Assembly (NCBI RefSeq): GCF_000803215.1
Contig: NZ_JSXC01000013.1
Location: 1 to 64,000, forward strand
Source: Pectobacterium fontis
Lineage (GTDB): Bacteria > Pseudomonadota > Gammaproteobacteria > Enterobacterales > Enterobacteriaceae
Direction of reading: 5' to 3'
Length of the DNA: 64,000 nucleotides
Under the pieces are notes generated by a model that saw only the letters and a program-made list of their open reading frames with translations, had not been told where the DNA came from and did not search any database. The position numbers and the translations under genes are program-made. This document shows positions 7,406 to 19,510 of the stretch, in pieces. Within the stretch, counting starts at the first letter, position 1. Each line of letters begins with the position of its first letter.

Positions 7406-10400
7406 ATGTTGTACGATGCATCCCAAGAGAGAGATAACTGTGGTTTCGGATTAATCGCCCATATAGAAGGTGAGCCGAGCCACAAAGTAGTGCGTACCGC
7501 GATCCACGCGCTCGCACGTATGCAGCACCGTGGCGCAATCCTTGCTGACGGCAAGACTGGCGACGGCTGCGGTTTATTACTTCAGAAGCCCGATCGTTTC
7601 TTTCGTCTGGTGGCGGAAGAGCACGGCTGGCGTTTAGCCAAAAACTACGCCGTTGGCATGATGTTTCTCAATCAGGACGAAGATCTGGCTCGCGCCACCC
7701 GTCGGATTGTAGAAGAAGAGTTGCAGAACGAAACGCTGTCCGTACTGGGCTGGCGTGAAGTGCCAACCAACCCGGATGTGCTGGGTGAAATTGCGCTGTC
7801 GTCCATGCCGCGTATTGAGCAAATTTTCGTTAACGCCCCGGCAGGCTGGCGTCAGCGTGATATGGAACGTCGCCTGTTTATGGCGCGTCGCCGTATCGAA
7901 AAGCGTATTGAAGACAAAGAGTTCTACGTCTGTAGCTTCTCCAACCTGGTCACGATCTATAAAGGTCTGTGTATGCCGGCGGATCTGCCGCGCTTCTACC
8001 TCGATCTGGCCGATCTGCGTCTGGAATCTTCGATCTGTCTGTTCCACCAGCGTTTCTCTACCAACACAGTGCCACGCTGGCCGTTAGCGCAACCATTCCG
8101 CTATCTGGCGCACAACGGTGAGATCAACACCATCGCCGGTAACCGCCAATGGGCACGCGCGCGTGCTTATAAATTCAAAACCCCGCTGATCCCGGATTTG
8201 CAGGATGCCGCACCGTTCGTCAATGAAACCGGCTCCGACTCCAGCTCGCTGGATAACATGCTGGAACTGTTCCTGAGCGGCGGCATGGATATCATCCGCG
8301 CGATGCGCCTGCTGGTGCCGCCAGCCTGGCAGAACAACCCGGATATGGATCCTGAACTGCGTTCGTTCTTCGACTTTAACTCCATGCACATGGAACCGTG
8401 GGATGGCCCAGCCGGTATCGTGATGTCCGATGGGCGTTATGCTGCCTGTAACCTGGATCGTAACGGTCTGCGTCCTGCGCGTTATGTCATCACGAAAGAC
8501 AAGCTGATCACCTGCGCCTCTGAAGTCGGAATCTGGGATTATCAGCCGGATGAAGTCGTTGAGAAAGGCCGCGTAGGCCCCGGCGAACTGATGGTGATCG
8601 ACACCCGCAGCGGTCGTATCCTGCACTCTACCGAAACCGATAACGATCTGAAAAGCCGCCATCCTTACAAAGAGTGGATGGAGAAAAACGTTAAGCGTCT
8701 GGTGCCGTTTGAAGAATTGCCAGACGATCAGGTCGGCAGCCGTGAATTCGACGATGAGCTGCTGGAAACCTTCCAGAAACAGTACGGATACAGCAGCGAA
8801 GAGCTGGATCAGGTCATCCGCGTGCTAGGCGAGAACGGTCAGGAAGCCACTGGTTCTATGGGCGATGACACGCCATTTGCCGTGCTGTCCAGCCGTCCAC
8901 GCATCATTTATGACTACTTCCGTCAGCAGTTCGCGCAGGTGACCAACCCACCGATCGACCCACTGCGCGAAGCACATGTGATGTCGCTGGCGACCAGTAT
9001 TGGTCGTGAGATGAATGTCTTTTGTGAAGCGGAAGGCCAGGCTCACCGTTTGAGCTTTAAGTCACCGATTCTGCTTTATTCCGACTTCACCCAGCTAACC
9101 TCGCAGGACGAACTGCACTACCGTGCCATTACGCTGGATCTGACGTTTGATCCGTCGCAGCAATCGCTGCAACAGACGATCGAAAAATTGTGTGACGAAG
9201 CAGAAAGCAACGTCAGAGACGGTGCCGTTCTGCTGGTACTCTCCGACCGCGGTATTAGCGAATCACGCCTGCCTGTCCCTGCGCCAATGGCCGTGGGTGC
9301 CGTGCAGCGCCGTCTGGTGGAAAAGAGCCTGCGCTGTGATGCCAACATCATTGTCGAAACCGCCAGCGCACGCGACCCGCACCACTTTGCCGTGCTGTTA
9401 GGCTTTGGCGCGACGGCTATCTACCCTTACCTCGCCTACGAAACGCTGGCGCGGATGGTGGATAACCACACCATCGACAAACCTTATCGTGTCGTGATGC
9501 TGAACTACCGTAACGGCATCAATAAAGGTCTGTACAAGATTATGTCCAAAATGGGCATCTCGACGATCGCGTCTTATCGCTGCTCTAAGCTGTTTGAAGC
9601 GGTGGGTTTACACAAAGATGTGTCGACGCAGTGCTTCCTGGGTGTTGTCAGCCGTATCGGCGGGGCAAACTACGGCGACTTCGAACAGGATCTGCTGAAT
9701 CTGTCCAAACGCGCCTGGCTGAAGCGCAAAACGTTGGAACAGGGCGGCCTGCTGAAATTTGTTCACGGCGGCGAATACCATGCCTACAACCCGGATGTCG
9801 TCACCACGCTGCAAACCGCGGTGAAAACCGGGGAATACAGCGATTACGAGCAATACGCCAAACTGGTTAACGAGCGTCCGGCGGCCACATTACGCGACCT
9901 GCTGGCGCTGAAACCGCAAGAAGGCGCGGCTATTGCTCTCGACGACGTTGAACCGGCATCTGAAATGTTTAAACGTTTCGATACCGCAGCGATGTCCATC
10001 GGCGCGCTCAGCCCTGAAGCCCATGAATCACTGGCTGAAGCGATGAATGGACTGGGCGGCTTCTCCAACTCCGGTGAAGGCGGTGAAGATCCGGCGCGTT
10101 ACGGCACGAATAAAGTCTCCCGTATCAAGCAGGTTGCTTCTGGTCGCTTTGGTGTGACGCCAGCGTATCTGGTCAACGCCGATGTGATTCAGATTAAAGT
10201 GGCACAGGGTGCGAAGCCGGGCGAAGGCGGCCAGTTACCGGGTGATAAGGTCACACCGTATATTGCCCGTCTGCGCTATTCCGTGCCGGGCGTGACGCTG
10301 ATTTCGCCACCGCCGCACCACGACATTTACTCTATCGAAGATCTGGCGCAGTTGATTTTCGATCTGAAGCAAGTTAACCCGAAAGCGATGATTTCGGTAA

Positions 10401-11866
10401 AACTGGTGTCCGAGCCAGGCGTTGGCACTATCGCCACAGGCGTTGCCAAGGCGTATGCCGATTTGATCACCATCGCCGGTTACGACGGTGGTACAGGTGC
10501 CAGTCCACTCTCCTCCGTGAAATACGCGGGTTGTCCGTGGGAGCTAGGTCTGGTTGAAACACAGCAGGCGTTGGTATCTAACGGTCTGCGCCACAAAATC
10601 CGCCTTCAGGTGGACGGTGGCCTGAAAACCGGTCTGGATATCGTTAAAGCGGCGATTCTGGGCGCGGAAAGTTTCGGTTTCGGCACCGGTCCCATGGTGG
10701 CGCTGGGCTGTAAATACCTGCGTATCTGTCACCTGAATAACTGTGCAACAGGCGTTGCAACGCAAGATGAAAAACTGCGTCGCGATCACTACCACGGCCT
10801 GCCTGAGCGTGTAACCAACTACTTCCAGTTCATCGCACACGAAACCCGCGTGCTGATGGCAGAACTGGGCGTCAGCCGTCTGGTGGATCTGATTGGCCGT
10901 ACCGACCTGCTGGTTGAGCTGGACGGTTTCAGTGCGAAACAGAACAAACTGGATCTGTCTCCGTTACTCCACGCCGCACAGCCTAAGCCGGGTAAAGCGC
11001 TGTACTGTACTGAAAGCAATCTGTCGTTCGATAAAGGTTTACTGAACAAAGAACTGCTGGCGCAGGCCCAACCGCATATCGATGCGAAGCAGGGTAAGGC
11101 GCTCTACTTCGATATCCGTAACACCGATCGCTCCGTCGGCGCGACACTGTCCGGTGCGATTGCCGAGAAACATGGCGATCAAGGACTGGCTGGCGATCCG
11201 ATCAAAGCTTACTTCTCCGGTACTGCTGGGCAGAGCTTTGGTGTCTGGAACGCTGGCGGCGTGGAACTGAAATTAACCGGCGATGCCAACGACTACGTGG
11301 GCAAAGGTATGGCAGGCGGCAGCATCTCCGTGCGTCCTCCTGTAGGTTCTGCCTTCCGCAGTCATGAAGCCAGCATCATCGGTAACACCTGCCTGTACGG
11401 TGCCACCGGCGGTAAGCTGTTTGCCGCAGGTCGTGCTGGTGAGCGTTTCGCCGTACGTAACTCCGGCTGTATCACCGTGGTAGAAGGCATCGGCGATAAC
11501 GGCTGTGAATACATGACGGGCGGCATCGTCTGCGTGCTGGGTCGTACTGGCGTCAACTTTGGCGCAGGGATGACCGGTGGGTTCGCCTACGTGCTGGATG
11601 AAGACGGTGAATTCCGTAAACGCGTTAACCCGGAACTGGTCGAAGTATTGGATGTGGAAGAGTTGGCTATTCATGAAGAGCATCTGCGTGGCCTGATCAC
11701 CGAGCACGTACAGAATACCGGTTCACACCGCGGAGAAGAGATCCTCGCTAACTGGCCGACCTGGGCACCGAAGTTTGCTCTGGTGAAACCGAAGTCAAGT
11801 GATGTGAAGGCATTGTTGGGTCACCGTAGTCGTTCCGCAGCCGAGCTGCGGGTTCAGGCGCAGTAA
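7406..11866 (+). CDS. gltB: Glutamate synthase (NADPH), large subunit
   Basis: Alpha subunit of GOGAT, which makes two glutamates from glutamine and 2-oxoglutarate. I start at the Met at 7406: it follows GGGGAGG by 9 bases and gives a 1486-residue protein whose Cys12 (ERDNCGFG) becomes the N-terminal catalytic cysteine after removal of an 11-residue propeptide. An in-frame Met 36 bases earlier is less likely. Domains run from the class II glutamine amidotransferase (1-400), through a central domain and the FMN/2-oxoglutarate synthase domain, to the C-terminal beta-helix. The 3Fe-4S motif CKYLRICHLNNC is near residue 1105. gltD follows after 9 bases in the same operon. Confidence 0.98.
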   Translation: MLYDASQERDNCGFGLIAHIEGEPSHKVVRTAIHALARMQHRGAILADGKTGDGCGLLLQKPDRFFRLVAEEHGWRLAKNYAVGMMFLNQDEDLARATRRIVEEELQNETLSVLGWREVPTNPDVLGEIALSSMPRIEQIFVNAPAGWRQRDMERRLFMARRRIEKRIEDKEFYVCSFSNLVTIYKGLCMPADLPRFYLDLADLRLESSICLFHQRFSTNTVPRWPLAQPFRYLAHNGEINTIAGNRQWARARAYKFKTPLIPDLQDAAPFVNETGSDSSSLDNMLELFLSGGMDIIRAMRLLVPPAWQNNPDMDPELRSFFDFNSMHMEPWDGPAGIVMSDGRYAACNLDRNGLRPARYVITKDKLITCASEVGIWDYQPDEVVEKGRVGPGELMVIDTRSGRILHSTETDNDLKSRHPYKEWMEKNVKRLVPFEELPDDQVGSREFDDELLETFQKQYGYSSEELDQVIRVLGENGQEATGSMGDDTPFAVLSSRPRIIYDYFRQQFAQVTNPPIDPLREAHVMSLATSIGREMNVFCEAEGQAHRLSFKSPILLYSDFTQLTSQDELHYRAITLDLTFDPSQQSLQQTIEKLCDEAESNVRDGAVLLVLSDRGISESRLPVPAPMAVGAVQRRLVEKSLRCDANIIVETASARDPHHFAVLLGFGATAIYPYLAYETLARMVDNHTIDKPYRVVMLNYRNGINKGLYKIMSKMGISTIASYRCSKLFEAVGLHKDVSTQCFLGVVSRIGGANYGDFEQDLLNLSKRAWLKRKTLEQGGLLKFVHGGEYHAYNPDVVTTLQTAVKTGEYSDYEQYAKLVNERPAATLRDLLALKPQEGAAIALDDVEPASEMFKRFDTAAMSIGALSPEAHESLAEAMNGLGGFSNSGEGGEDPARYGTNKVSRIKQVASGRFGVTPAYLVNADVIQIKVAQGAKPGEGGQLPGDKVTPYIARLRYSVPGVTLISPPPHHDIYSIEDLAQLIFDLKQVNPKAMISVKLVSEPGVGTIATGVAKAYADLITIAGYDGGTGASPLSSVKYAGCPWELGLVETQQALVSNGLRHKIRLQVDGGLKTGLDIVKAAILGAESFGFGTGPMVALGCKYLRICHLNNCATGVATQDEKLRRDHYHGLPERVTNYFQFIAHETRVLMAELGVSRLVDLIGRTDLLVELDGFSAKQNKLDLSPLLHAAQPKPGKALYCTESNLSFDKGLLNKELLAQAQPHIDAKQGKALYFDIRNTDRSVGATLSGAIAEKHGDQGLAGDPIKAYFSGTAGQSFGVWNAGGVELKLTGDANDYVGKGMAGGSISVRPPVGSAFRSHEASIIGNTCLYGATGGKLFAAGRAGERFAVRNSGCITVVEGIGDNGCEYMTGGIVCVLGRTGVNFGAGMTGGFAYVLDEDGEFRKRVNPELVEVLDVEELAIHEEHLRGLITEHVQNTGSHRGEEILANWPTWAPKFALVKPKSSDVKALLGHRSRSAAELRVQAQ

Positions 11867-13294
<1,428 letters not shown>

Positions 13295-13312
13295 CAACGT
13301 ACGACTTCACTG

Positions 13313-13342
13313 AAGGGCAGCGCTAGCTGCCCTTTTCTTTTT
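13313..13342 (+). terminator. gltBD terminator
   Basis: AAGGGCAGC, loop GCTA, GCTGCCCTT, followed by the tract TTTTCTTTTT, 18 bases after the gltD stop. A textbook intrinsic terminator. Confidence 0.93.
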
Positions 13343-13363
13343 GCACTAGCGCGGCACGCCAGT

Positions 13364-13387
13364 AAAAAGGGCACCGCAGAGGTGCCC
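13364..13387 (-). terminator. sspAB terminator
   Basis: On the minus strand GGGCACC, loop TCTGC, GGTGCCC is followed by five T, 12 bases after the sspB stop. It faces the gltBD terminator across about 20 bases. Confidence 0.9.
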
Positions 13388-13398
13388 TAGAGGAAAAA

Positions 13399-13902
13399 TT
13401 ACTTCACAACCCGTAGCGACGGCCTGCCACCTTTAGGCGGCTGTGGGGGTTCGTCATCAGAACCTGAACCATCGTCAGGTGCCCCGGAATCAGACGGCGT
13501 ATCGACAATCGACATCACCGTTCCTGAAGAGGGCGCGCCGTCCTGAACATCGTCAAACTCACCAGCGGATTCGTAAGCCGGTTCAGGCTCAAACATCGTT
13601 CCAGCCCCGTTCTCACGCGCATAAATCGCCAATACGGCCGCCATCGGCACATAAACCTGACGCGGAACACCGCCAAAACGGGCATTGAAACGAACGCTGT
13701 CATCAGCTAACTCAAGGCCACCGACAGCGCGCGGTGCAATATTCAGCACAATCTGGCCGTCACGGGCAAACTCCATCGGCACCATAACATCCGGCAGGGT
13801 CACATCAACCACCAGATGAGGCGTTAATTGGTTATCCAGCAACCAATCATAAAAAGCCCGCAATAAATACGGACGACGCGGAGACAGTTGAGACAACGCC
13901 AT
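13399..13902 (-). CDS. sspB: ClpXP adaptor (stringent starvation protein B)
   Basis: Adaptor that delivers ssrA-tagged peptides to the ClpXP protease. 167 residues. The folded substrate-binding domain covers about 1-112 (starts MALSQLSPRRPYLLRAFYDW). A long acidic, Pro/Ser/Asp-rich linker (about 115-155) follows, and the C-terminal ClpX-binding tail GGRPSLRVVK is intact. The linker is the least conserved part in the family. sspB follows sspA after 5 bases, so they form one transcript ended by the hairpin just downstream. Confidence 0.96.
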   Translation of the reverse strand: MALSQLSPRRPYLLRAFYDWLLDNQLTPHLVVDVTLPDVMVPMEFARDGQIVLNIAPRAVGGLELADDSVRFNARFGGVPRQVYVPMAAVLAIYARENGAGTMFEPEPAYESAGEFDDVQDGAPSSGTVMSIVDTPSDSGAPDDGSGSDDEPPQPPKGGRPSLRVVK

Positions 13903-13907
13903 ACAAG

Positions 13908-14549
13908 TTAACCTCGGGTTTGCAAACGCATTTCACGTTCCACTTCCGTCAGGGAAGCCAGGAACGCATCACGCTCAAAGACGCGAGTCATGTAGCCTTT
14001 CAGCTCTTTCGCGCCCGAACCACTCAGTTCAATACCTAACTGCGGCAGACGCCACAGCAGCGGAGCCAGATAGCAATCCACCAGGCTGAACTCTTCGCTC
14101 ATGAAATAAGGCGCTTCATTGAACACTGGGGCAATCGCCAGCAGTTCTTCACGCAGTTGCTTACGAGCCGCATCCGCTTCCTGAGCGCTACCATGCGTAA
14201 TTTTCTTCAGCAAAGAGTACCAGTCGCTTTCAATGCGGTGCATCATCAGGCGGCTGTTACCGCGCGCAACCGGATAGACGGGCATTAACGGCGGGTGAGG
14301 AAAACGTTCATCCAGATACTCCATGATAATACGTGATTCATAGAGCGTGAGTTCGCGATCGACCAGCGTCGGTACAGAACCATAAGGATTGAGGTCAATA
14401 AGATCCTGAGGCAAATTATCCATGTCCACCTGTTCAATCTCGACACTCACACCCTTTTCCGCCAATACAATACGGACCTGATGGCTAAAAATGTCGGACG
14501 GACCAGAAAACAGCGTCATTACCGAACGTTTGTTGGCAGCGACAGCCAT
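13908..14549 (-). CDS. sspA: Stringent starvation protein A
   Basis: RNA-polymerase-associated protein with a glutathione-S-transferase fold, needed in E. coli for acid tolerance and for lowering H-NS levels in stationary phase. 213 residues from the Met at 14549. The reading frame continues 29 codons upstream, but TGGAGG stands 8 bases before this ATG and the protein begins MAVAANKRSVMTLFSGPSDI exactly as the family does. N-terminal thioredoxin-like domain about 10-90, alpha-helical domain 95-205. It lies downstream of rplM-rpsI on the same strand, behind the rpsI terminator. Confidence 0.97.
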   Translation of the reverse strand: MAVAANKRSVMTLFSGPSDIFSHQVRIVLAEKGVSVEIEQVDMDNLPQDLIDLNPYGSVPTLVDRELTLYESRIIMEYLDERFPHPPLMPVYPVARGNSRLMMHRIESDWYSLLKKITHGSAQEADAARKQLREELLAIAPVFNEAPYFMSEEFSLVDCYLAPLLWRLPQLGIELSGSGAKELKGYMTRVFERDAFLASLTEVEREMRLQTRG

Positions 14550-14880
14550 GAAAACCTCCAAGTTTATTGAGAAAATATGGCGAATAACCGCGCAGTCAAT
14601 ACTCTGCAAACCGCTATTCGAAATTCTGCTCGCCAATGTGTGTAAGCGTCATCGGACAAAATACGGCGTTTTAAACAGCGACGTCATCGCTGGCACACAG
14701 GCATAAAATCGGCGAATAGTTTATCAGATTTTGTTCGTTTTGTGGGGATATAAGCGCAATTTCATCGCTAACATACGGAAAGTAAAGCGTATATTTCGAG
14801 GAAATTTATTTTCAGATATAAAAAACCCGGTGACCAGCACCGGGTTTTTCGCATTGATTTCGCTGCAAAGCAGCCAGAAA
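14550..14880. other. Spacer between rpsI and sspA
   Basis: This 331-base stretch holds the rpsI terminator (14821-14849) and must hold the sspA promoter and leader on the minus strand. I do not see a convincing -35/-10 pair. No gene is supported here. Confidence 0.6.
14821..14849 (-). terminator. rplM-rpsI terminator
   Basis: AAAAACCCGGTG, loop ACCAG, CACCGGGTTTTT: symmetrical A and T tracts around a GC-rich stem, 31 bases after the rpsI stop. It could stop transcription in both directions. Confidence 0.9.
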
Positions 14881-15276
<396 letters not shown>

Positions 15277-15288
15277 CTATAATCCCGA

Positions 15289-15735
<447 letters not shown>

Positions 15736-15840
15736 TTAGTTACACGTTGGTGAACACCCAAACGCTCGAAAACAGTTGAGGCTCACACGACCATCAAGTC
15801 CAGCAAACCTACCCCTTCGAATAGCCATTGCCGGCACTAT

Positions 15841-15863
15841 AAAGTTTTTGGGAAAAAAACTTT
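15841..15863. repeat. Small inverted repeat in the rplM leader region
   Basis: AAAGTTTTT and AAAAACTTT form a perfect 9-bp inverted repeat with the loop GGGAA. It lies in the 237-base gap between zapE and rplM, upstream of rplM. It might be part of the rplM promoter or leader; its role is unknown. Confidence 0.45.
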
Positions 15864-15954
15864 GTTGTAACGTGGGGTCGCAGGATTATAGAGAAGTCAT
15901 TCCCAAAGATCGACCTTTTTTCACACGCCAATCACTAAAAAACCGCGACCTGCG

Positions 15955-17109
15955 TTATGCCAAATGCGGCTGGCGTAAGTATTCTTCGCTCTGCATTTCC
16001 TGCAAACGGGATAGGCAGCGTTGATATTCAAATTTCAGGTGCTCTCCCTGATAAATCTCAAACATGGATGTCTGCGCAGAAATAATCAATTTGATGCGGC
16101 GCTCGTAGCACTCATCCACCAGCGCCAGAAAACGCCGGGCTGTGTTCTCTTCCTTCGTTTCCATCACCGTCACGTTGTGCAGCAGCATCGTGTGATATAC
16201 ACGCGACAGCGCGATGTAATCATTCGGGCTACGCGCTTCGGCACACAGCGTGTGGAAATCAATCGCCAGTACGCCGTCACTCACGCCGAACGTCGTTAAC
16301 GGGCGATGATTAACCTCAAGCACTGGCCCCGGCGTCTGCCATGGCTTCCCGGTCAGACGCGTGAACATCTGCTGCATCGCGGCTTCCGTCTCGTCATTCA
16401 GCGGAGAGAGATAAAGGTGTGCCTGTGTCAGCGTGCGCAGACGATAATCGATCCCCGCGTCCACATTACGCACTTCACAATGCTGTTTAATCAGCGCAAT
16501 CGCCGGGAGAAAACGTGCGCGCTGTAATCCATTGCGATAGAGATCGTCCGGTGGAATATTCGACGTGGCCACCAGGGCAATGCCACGGGCAAACAGCGCG
16601 CGCAGCAACTCAGCTAGCAGCATCGCATCGGTAATATCAGAGACGAAAAACTCATCGAAGCACAGCACATCGGTTTCGGCTTTGAAACCGTCTGCCACTT
16701 TTTCCAGCGGATTTTCCTGCCCCTGAAACTGGTTCAGTTCTTCATGCACACGCAGCATAAAACGATGAAAATGCAGGCGCATCTTACGTTCAGCGGGCAA
16801 ACTGTGGAAGAACATATCCATCAGCCAGGTTTTACCGCGCCCGACGCCGCCCCACATATACAGCCCTTGAACAGGTACGGGTTCGCGCTTATCACGCCGT
16901 CCCAGCCAACTACGCCATTTTCCCACGCGGCCGGAAGCATTCGCCTCACCATCAGTCGCGCGCTGGCAGAGCGCCTGATGTATCGCTTCCAAACGTACAA
17001 CGGTTTGCCGCTGCACCTCGTCCGGTTGATATTCACCGGCGTCAAGCGCCTGCTGATAAAGCGCCAAGGGGGTTGTTTGCTGCTGTGTTGTTTGTGGAGT
17101 CGCCATCAC
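15955..17109 (-). CDS. zapE: Cell division ATPase ZapE (AFG1 family)
   Basis: AFG1-like P-loop ATPase that associates with the Z-ring in E. coli (YhcM). 384 residues, normal length. The Walker A motif GGVGRGKTWLMD is near residue 90 and the Walker B motif VLCFDEFFVSD near residue 148; ALVATSNIPPDDLY follows as the sensor region. The start may be at 17109 or one codon later (Met-Met). It faces away from zapG, another division gene, across a 212-base promoter region, as in E. coli. Confidence 0.95.
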   Translation of the reverse strand: MMATPQTTQQQTTPLALYQQALDAGEYQPDEVQRQTVVRLEAIHQALCQRATDGEANASGRVGKWRSWLGRRDKREPVPVQGLYMWGGVGRGKTWLMDMFFHSLPAERKMRLHFHRFMLRVHEELNQFQGQENPLEKVADGFKAETDVLCFDEFFVSDITDAMLLAELLRALFARGIALVATSNIPPDDLYRNGLQRARFLPAIALIKQHCEVRNVDAGIDYRLRTLTQAHLYLSPLNDETEAAMQQMFTRLTGKPWQTPGPVLEVNHRPLTTFGVSDGVLAIDFHTLCAEARSPNDYIALSRVYHTMLLHNVTVMETKEENTARRFLALVDECYERRIKLIISAQTSMFEIYQGEHLKFEYQRCLSRLQEMQSEEYLRQPHLA

Positions 17110-17321
17110 AATCCCTGAGAAAAAAGTTAGTCGTGTTTTGCTGTGTGTTGTCGTCGATTTAAGCCGTAATCGTCGCAGTTAACAACCTTGATGTCTGCTA
17201 TGAGTCAACATTCCTTTCCGTCATTGAGCATCAGGATTCCACTCAGGCAAGGTTAACGGTTATAGTGACTATTATTAAGTGAAAAACCCTACGGGACAAC
17301 GACGTCAAAATAGGAGCGATT

Positions 17322-17726
17322 ATGACTTGGGAGTATGCGCTGATAGGTTTAGTTGTCGGTATTATTATTGGTGCTGTCGCCATGCGCTTTGGTAACCGTA
17401 AGCTGCGGCAACAGCAGGTATTGCAAAATGAGTTGGAGAAAAGCAAAGCCGAACTGGAAGATTATCGTCAGGAATTGGTCGGTCACTTCGCCCGCAGTGC
17501 GGAGTTGTTGGATAACATGGCGGATGATTATCGTCAGCTTTATCAGCACATGGCGAAAAGCTCCAGTAGCCTGCTACCCCACGTTCCGGGCCAGGATAAT
17601 CCGTTTAAATATCGTCTGACCGAGTCAGAAGCGGATAACGATCAGGCGCCGGTGAACATGCCGCCACGCGATTATTCCGATGGTGCATCAGGCTTGCTAC
17701 GCGCCGAACGCCCGATTCGCAAATAA
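17322..17726 (+). CDS. zapG: Z-ring-associated membrane protein ZapG (YhcB)
   Basis: Inner-membrane protein of the DUF1043 family linked to cell division and envelope synthesis. 134 residues. One N-terminal membrane helix (YALIGLVVGIIIGAVAM, about 4-21) is followed by a cytoplasmic coiled coil (about 23-78) and a flexible Pro/Asp-rich tail. An AGGAG ribosome site lies 6 bases before the ATG. It is monocistronic, with its own terminator downstream. Confidence 0.95.
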   Translation: MTWEYALIGLVVGIIIGAVAMRFGNRKLRQQQVLQNELEKSKAELEDYRQELVGHFARSAELLDNMADDYRQLYQHMAKSSSSLLPHVPGQDNPFKYRLTESEADNDQAPVNMPPRDYSDGASGLLRAERPIRK

Positions 17727-17742
17727 TTCGCGCGCCCCTTAT

Positions 17743-17772
17743 ACGTGAGGTTTCCCCGCCTCACGTTTTCCT
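17743..17772 (+). terminator. zapG terminator
   Basis: ACGTGAGG, loop TTTCCCCG, CCTCACGT, then TTTTCCTTTCTC, 17 bases after the zapG stop. Confidence 0.85.
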
Positions 17773-17994
17773 TTCTCTTGTTCTACGCTTAAAGGCTTAA
17801 AGCGTTTGTTCATTAAGACGCGCGTCACAGGCTGTCGTCGCCCGATAACTCACTGTATAAAAGCGATAGTTACACTCTGTTGACGAAACAGTAGTGAACT
17901 TTACACACTGATCGCCAGTCTGACTCTTCACCGTGTCTTTAAGTTTATATATCATCGTTTTATTCATCCGCAGGCCGTGAGAGAGTTAATAACA

Positions 17995-19365
17995 ATGAAA
18001 AAAACATCATTATTATTTAGTGCACTGGCAATGAGTATTGGTTTGACCCTGTCTACGCTTCCCGCAGCGAATGCTGCGCTGCCTGCCGTGGTACAAGGGC
18101 AACAAACGCCAAGCCTGGCCCCGATGCTGGAAAAAGTCTTACCAGCCGTCGTCAGCGTGCATGTTGAAGGGACACAGGTACAGCGCCAGCGCGTACCGGA
18201 AGAGTTCAAGTTCTTCTTTGGCCCGAACTTCCCAACGGACAAACAAAATTCTCGTCCGTTTGAAGGTCTGGGTTCCGGCGTCATTATTGATGCAGCGAAA
18301 GGTTATGTGCTTACCAACAATCACGTCATCAACAACGCCGATAAAATCCGCGTCCAGCTCAATGATGGGCGTGAGTATGAGGCAAAGCTGATTGGTCGTG
18401 ACGAGCAGACCGATATCGCCCTGTTACAGCTAAATGACGCCAAAAATCTGGTCGCTGTGAAACTGGCAGATTCCGATCAACTCCGCGTCGGTGATTTCGC
18501 CGTTGCGGTGGGTAACCCGTTCGGCCTCGGCCAAACAGCGACGTCTGGCATTATCTCCGCGCTGGGGCGTAGCGGCCTGAATCTGGAAGGGCTGGAAAAC
18601 TTCATCCAGACCGATGCGTCCATCAACCGCGGTAATTCCGGCGGGGCATTGGTTAACCTCAACGGTGAGTTGATCGGCATCAACACCGCAATACTGGCAC
18701 CGGGTGGCGGAAATATCGGCATCGGCTTCGCGATCCCCAGCAATATGGCGCAGAATCTGGCGCAGCAGTTGGTTGAATTTGGCGAAGTGAAACGTGGGCT
18801 GCTGGGTATTAAAGGTAGCGAAATGACGTCTGAGATGGCGAAAGCCTTCAATGTCGATGCACAGCGCGGTGCTTTCGTCAGCGAAGTCTTACCGAAATCT
18901 GCCGCAGCCAAAGCCGGTATCAAGGCAGGCGACGTGTTAACGACGCTGGATGGTAAACCGATCAGCAGTTTTGCCGAGTTGAGAGCAAAAGTCGGCACTA
19001 CCGCACCGGGCAAGACCGTGAAAATCGGCCTATTGCGTGATGGTAAACCGCAGGAAGTTTCTGTCGTGCTGGATAATAGCGCCTCGGCATCAACCAGCGC
19101 CGAAACGCTTTCGCCATCATTGCAGGGGGCTTCTCTGACCAATGGCCAATTGAAAGACGGCAGCAAAGGCGTGCAGATCGATAACGTCGCCAAAGACACC
19201 CCAGCCGCTCAGGTTGGTCTGCAAAAAGGCGATATCATCATCGGCGTAAACCGCGAGCGTATTGAAAACATCACGCAACTGCGCAAACTGCTGGAAGCGA
19301 AACCTTCCGTGCTGGCTCTGAATATCGTGCGCGGCGAAGAAACCATTTATCTGCTGTTACGTTAA
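17995..19365 (+). CDS. degQ: Periplasmic serine endoprotease DegQ
   Basis: HtrA-family protease and chaperone. 456 residues from the Met at 17995; the frame opens 18 bases earlier, but MKKTSLLFSALAMSIG is the start of a normal Sec signal peptide cut after ...AANA. Catalytic triad: His in TNNHVI, Asp in TDIALL, Ser in GNSGGAL. Two PDZ domains follow (about 265-350 and 370-455). It is DegQ rather than DegP because it lacks the long Q-linker of DegP and lies directly before degS, as in E. coli. Confidence 0.97.
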   Translation: MKKTSLLFSALAMSIGLTLSTLPAANAALPAVVQGQQTPSLAPMLEKVLPAVVSVHVEGTQVQRQRVPEEFKFFFGPNFPTDKQNSRPFEGLGSGVIIDAAKGYVLTNNHVINNADKIRVQLNDGREYEAKLIGRDEQTDIALLQLNDAKNLVAVKLADSDQLRVGDFAVAVGNPFGLGQTATSGIISALGRSGLNLEGLENFIQTDASINRGNSGGALVNLNGELIGINTAILAPGGGNIGIGFAIPSNMAQNLAQQLVEFGEVKRGLLGIKGSEMTSEMAKAFNVDAQRGAFVSEVLPKSAAAKAGIKAGDVLTTLDGKPISSFAELRAKVGTTAPGKTVKIGLLRDGKPQEVSVVLDNSASASTSAETLSPSLQGASLTNGQLKDGSKGVQIDNVAKDTPAAQVGLQKGDIIIGVNRERIENITQLRKLLEAKPSVLALNIVRGEETIYLLLR

Positions 19366-19431
19366 TTCTCTGTGGTTTTTTTCAGCAACGGTTCGTAAGC
19401 GTGGCGGTCAAGGATGGCACGCCATAAAAAA

Positions 19432-19458
19432 TCGGACACCGAGTCATGCGGTGTCCGA
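19432..19458 (-). terminator. Terminator-like hairpin facing against degQ-degS
   Basis: TCGGACACCG and CGGTGTCCGA form a perfect 10-bp stem with a 7-base loop. Six A precede it on the plus strand and no T tract follows, so it reads as an intrinsic terminator only on the minus strand, although both flanking genes are on the plus strand. As plus-strand RNA it could still be a processing or stabilising hairpin at the degQ 3' end. Confidence 0.55.
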
Positions 19459-19510
19459 ACTTCTCGTGATATCCTCCCCCAACCTTCCTTTTTCACAGTA
19501 AATCACGGCC

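Noticed and set aside
8084-8662. 192-residue minus-strand frame opposite gltB
   Set aside because: Shadow of gltB codon usage with no ribosome site and no family resemblance.
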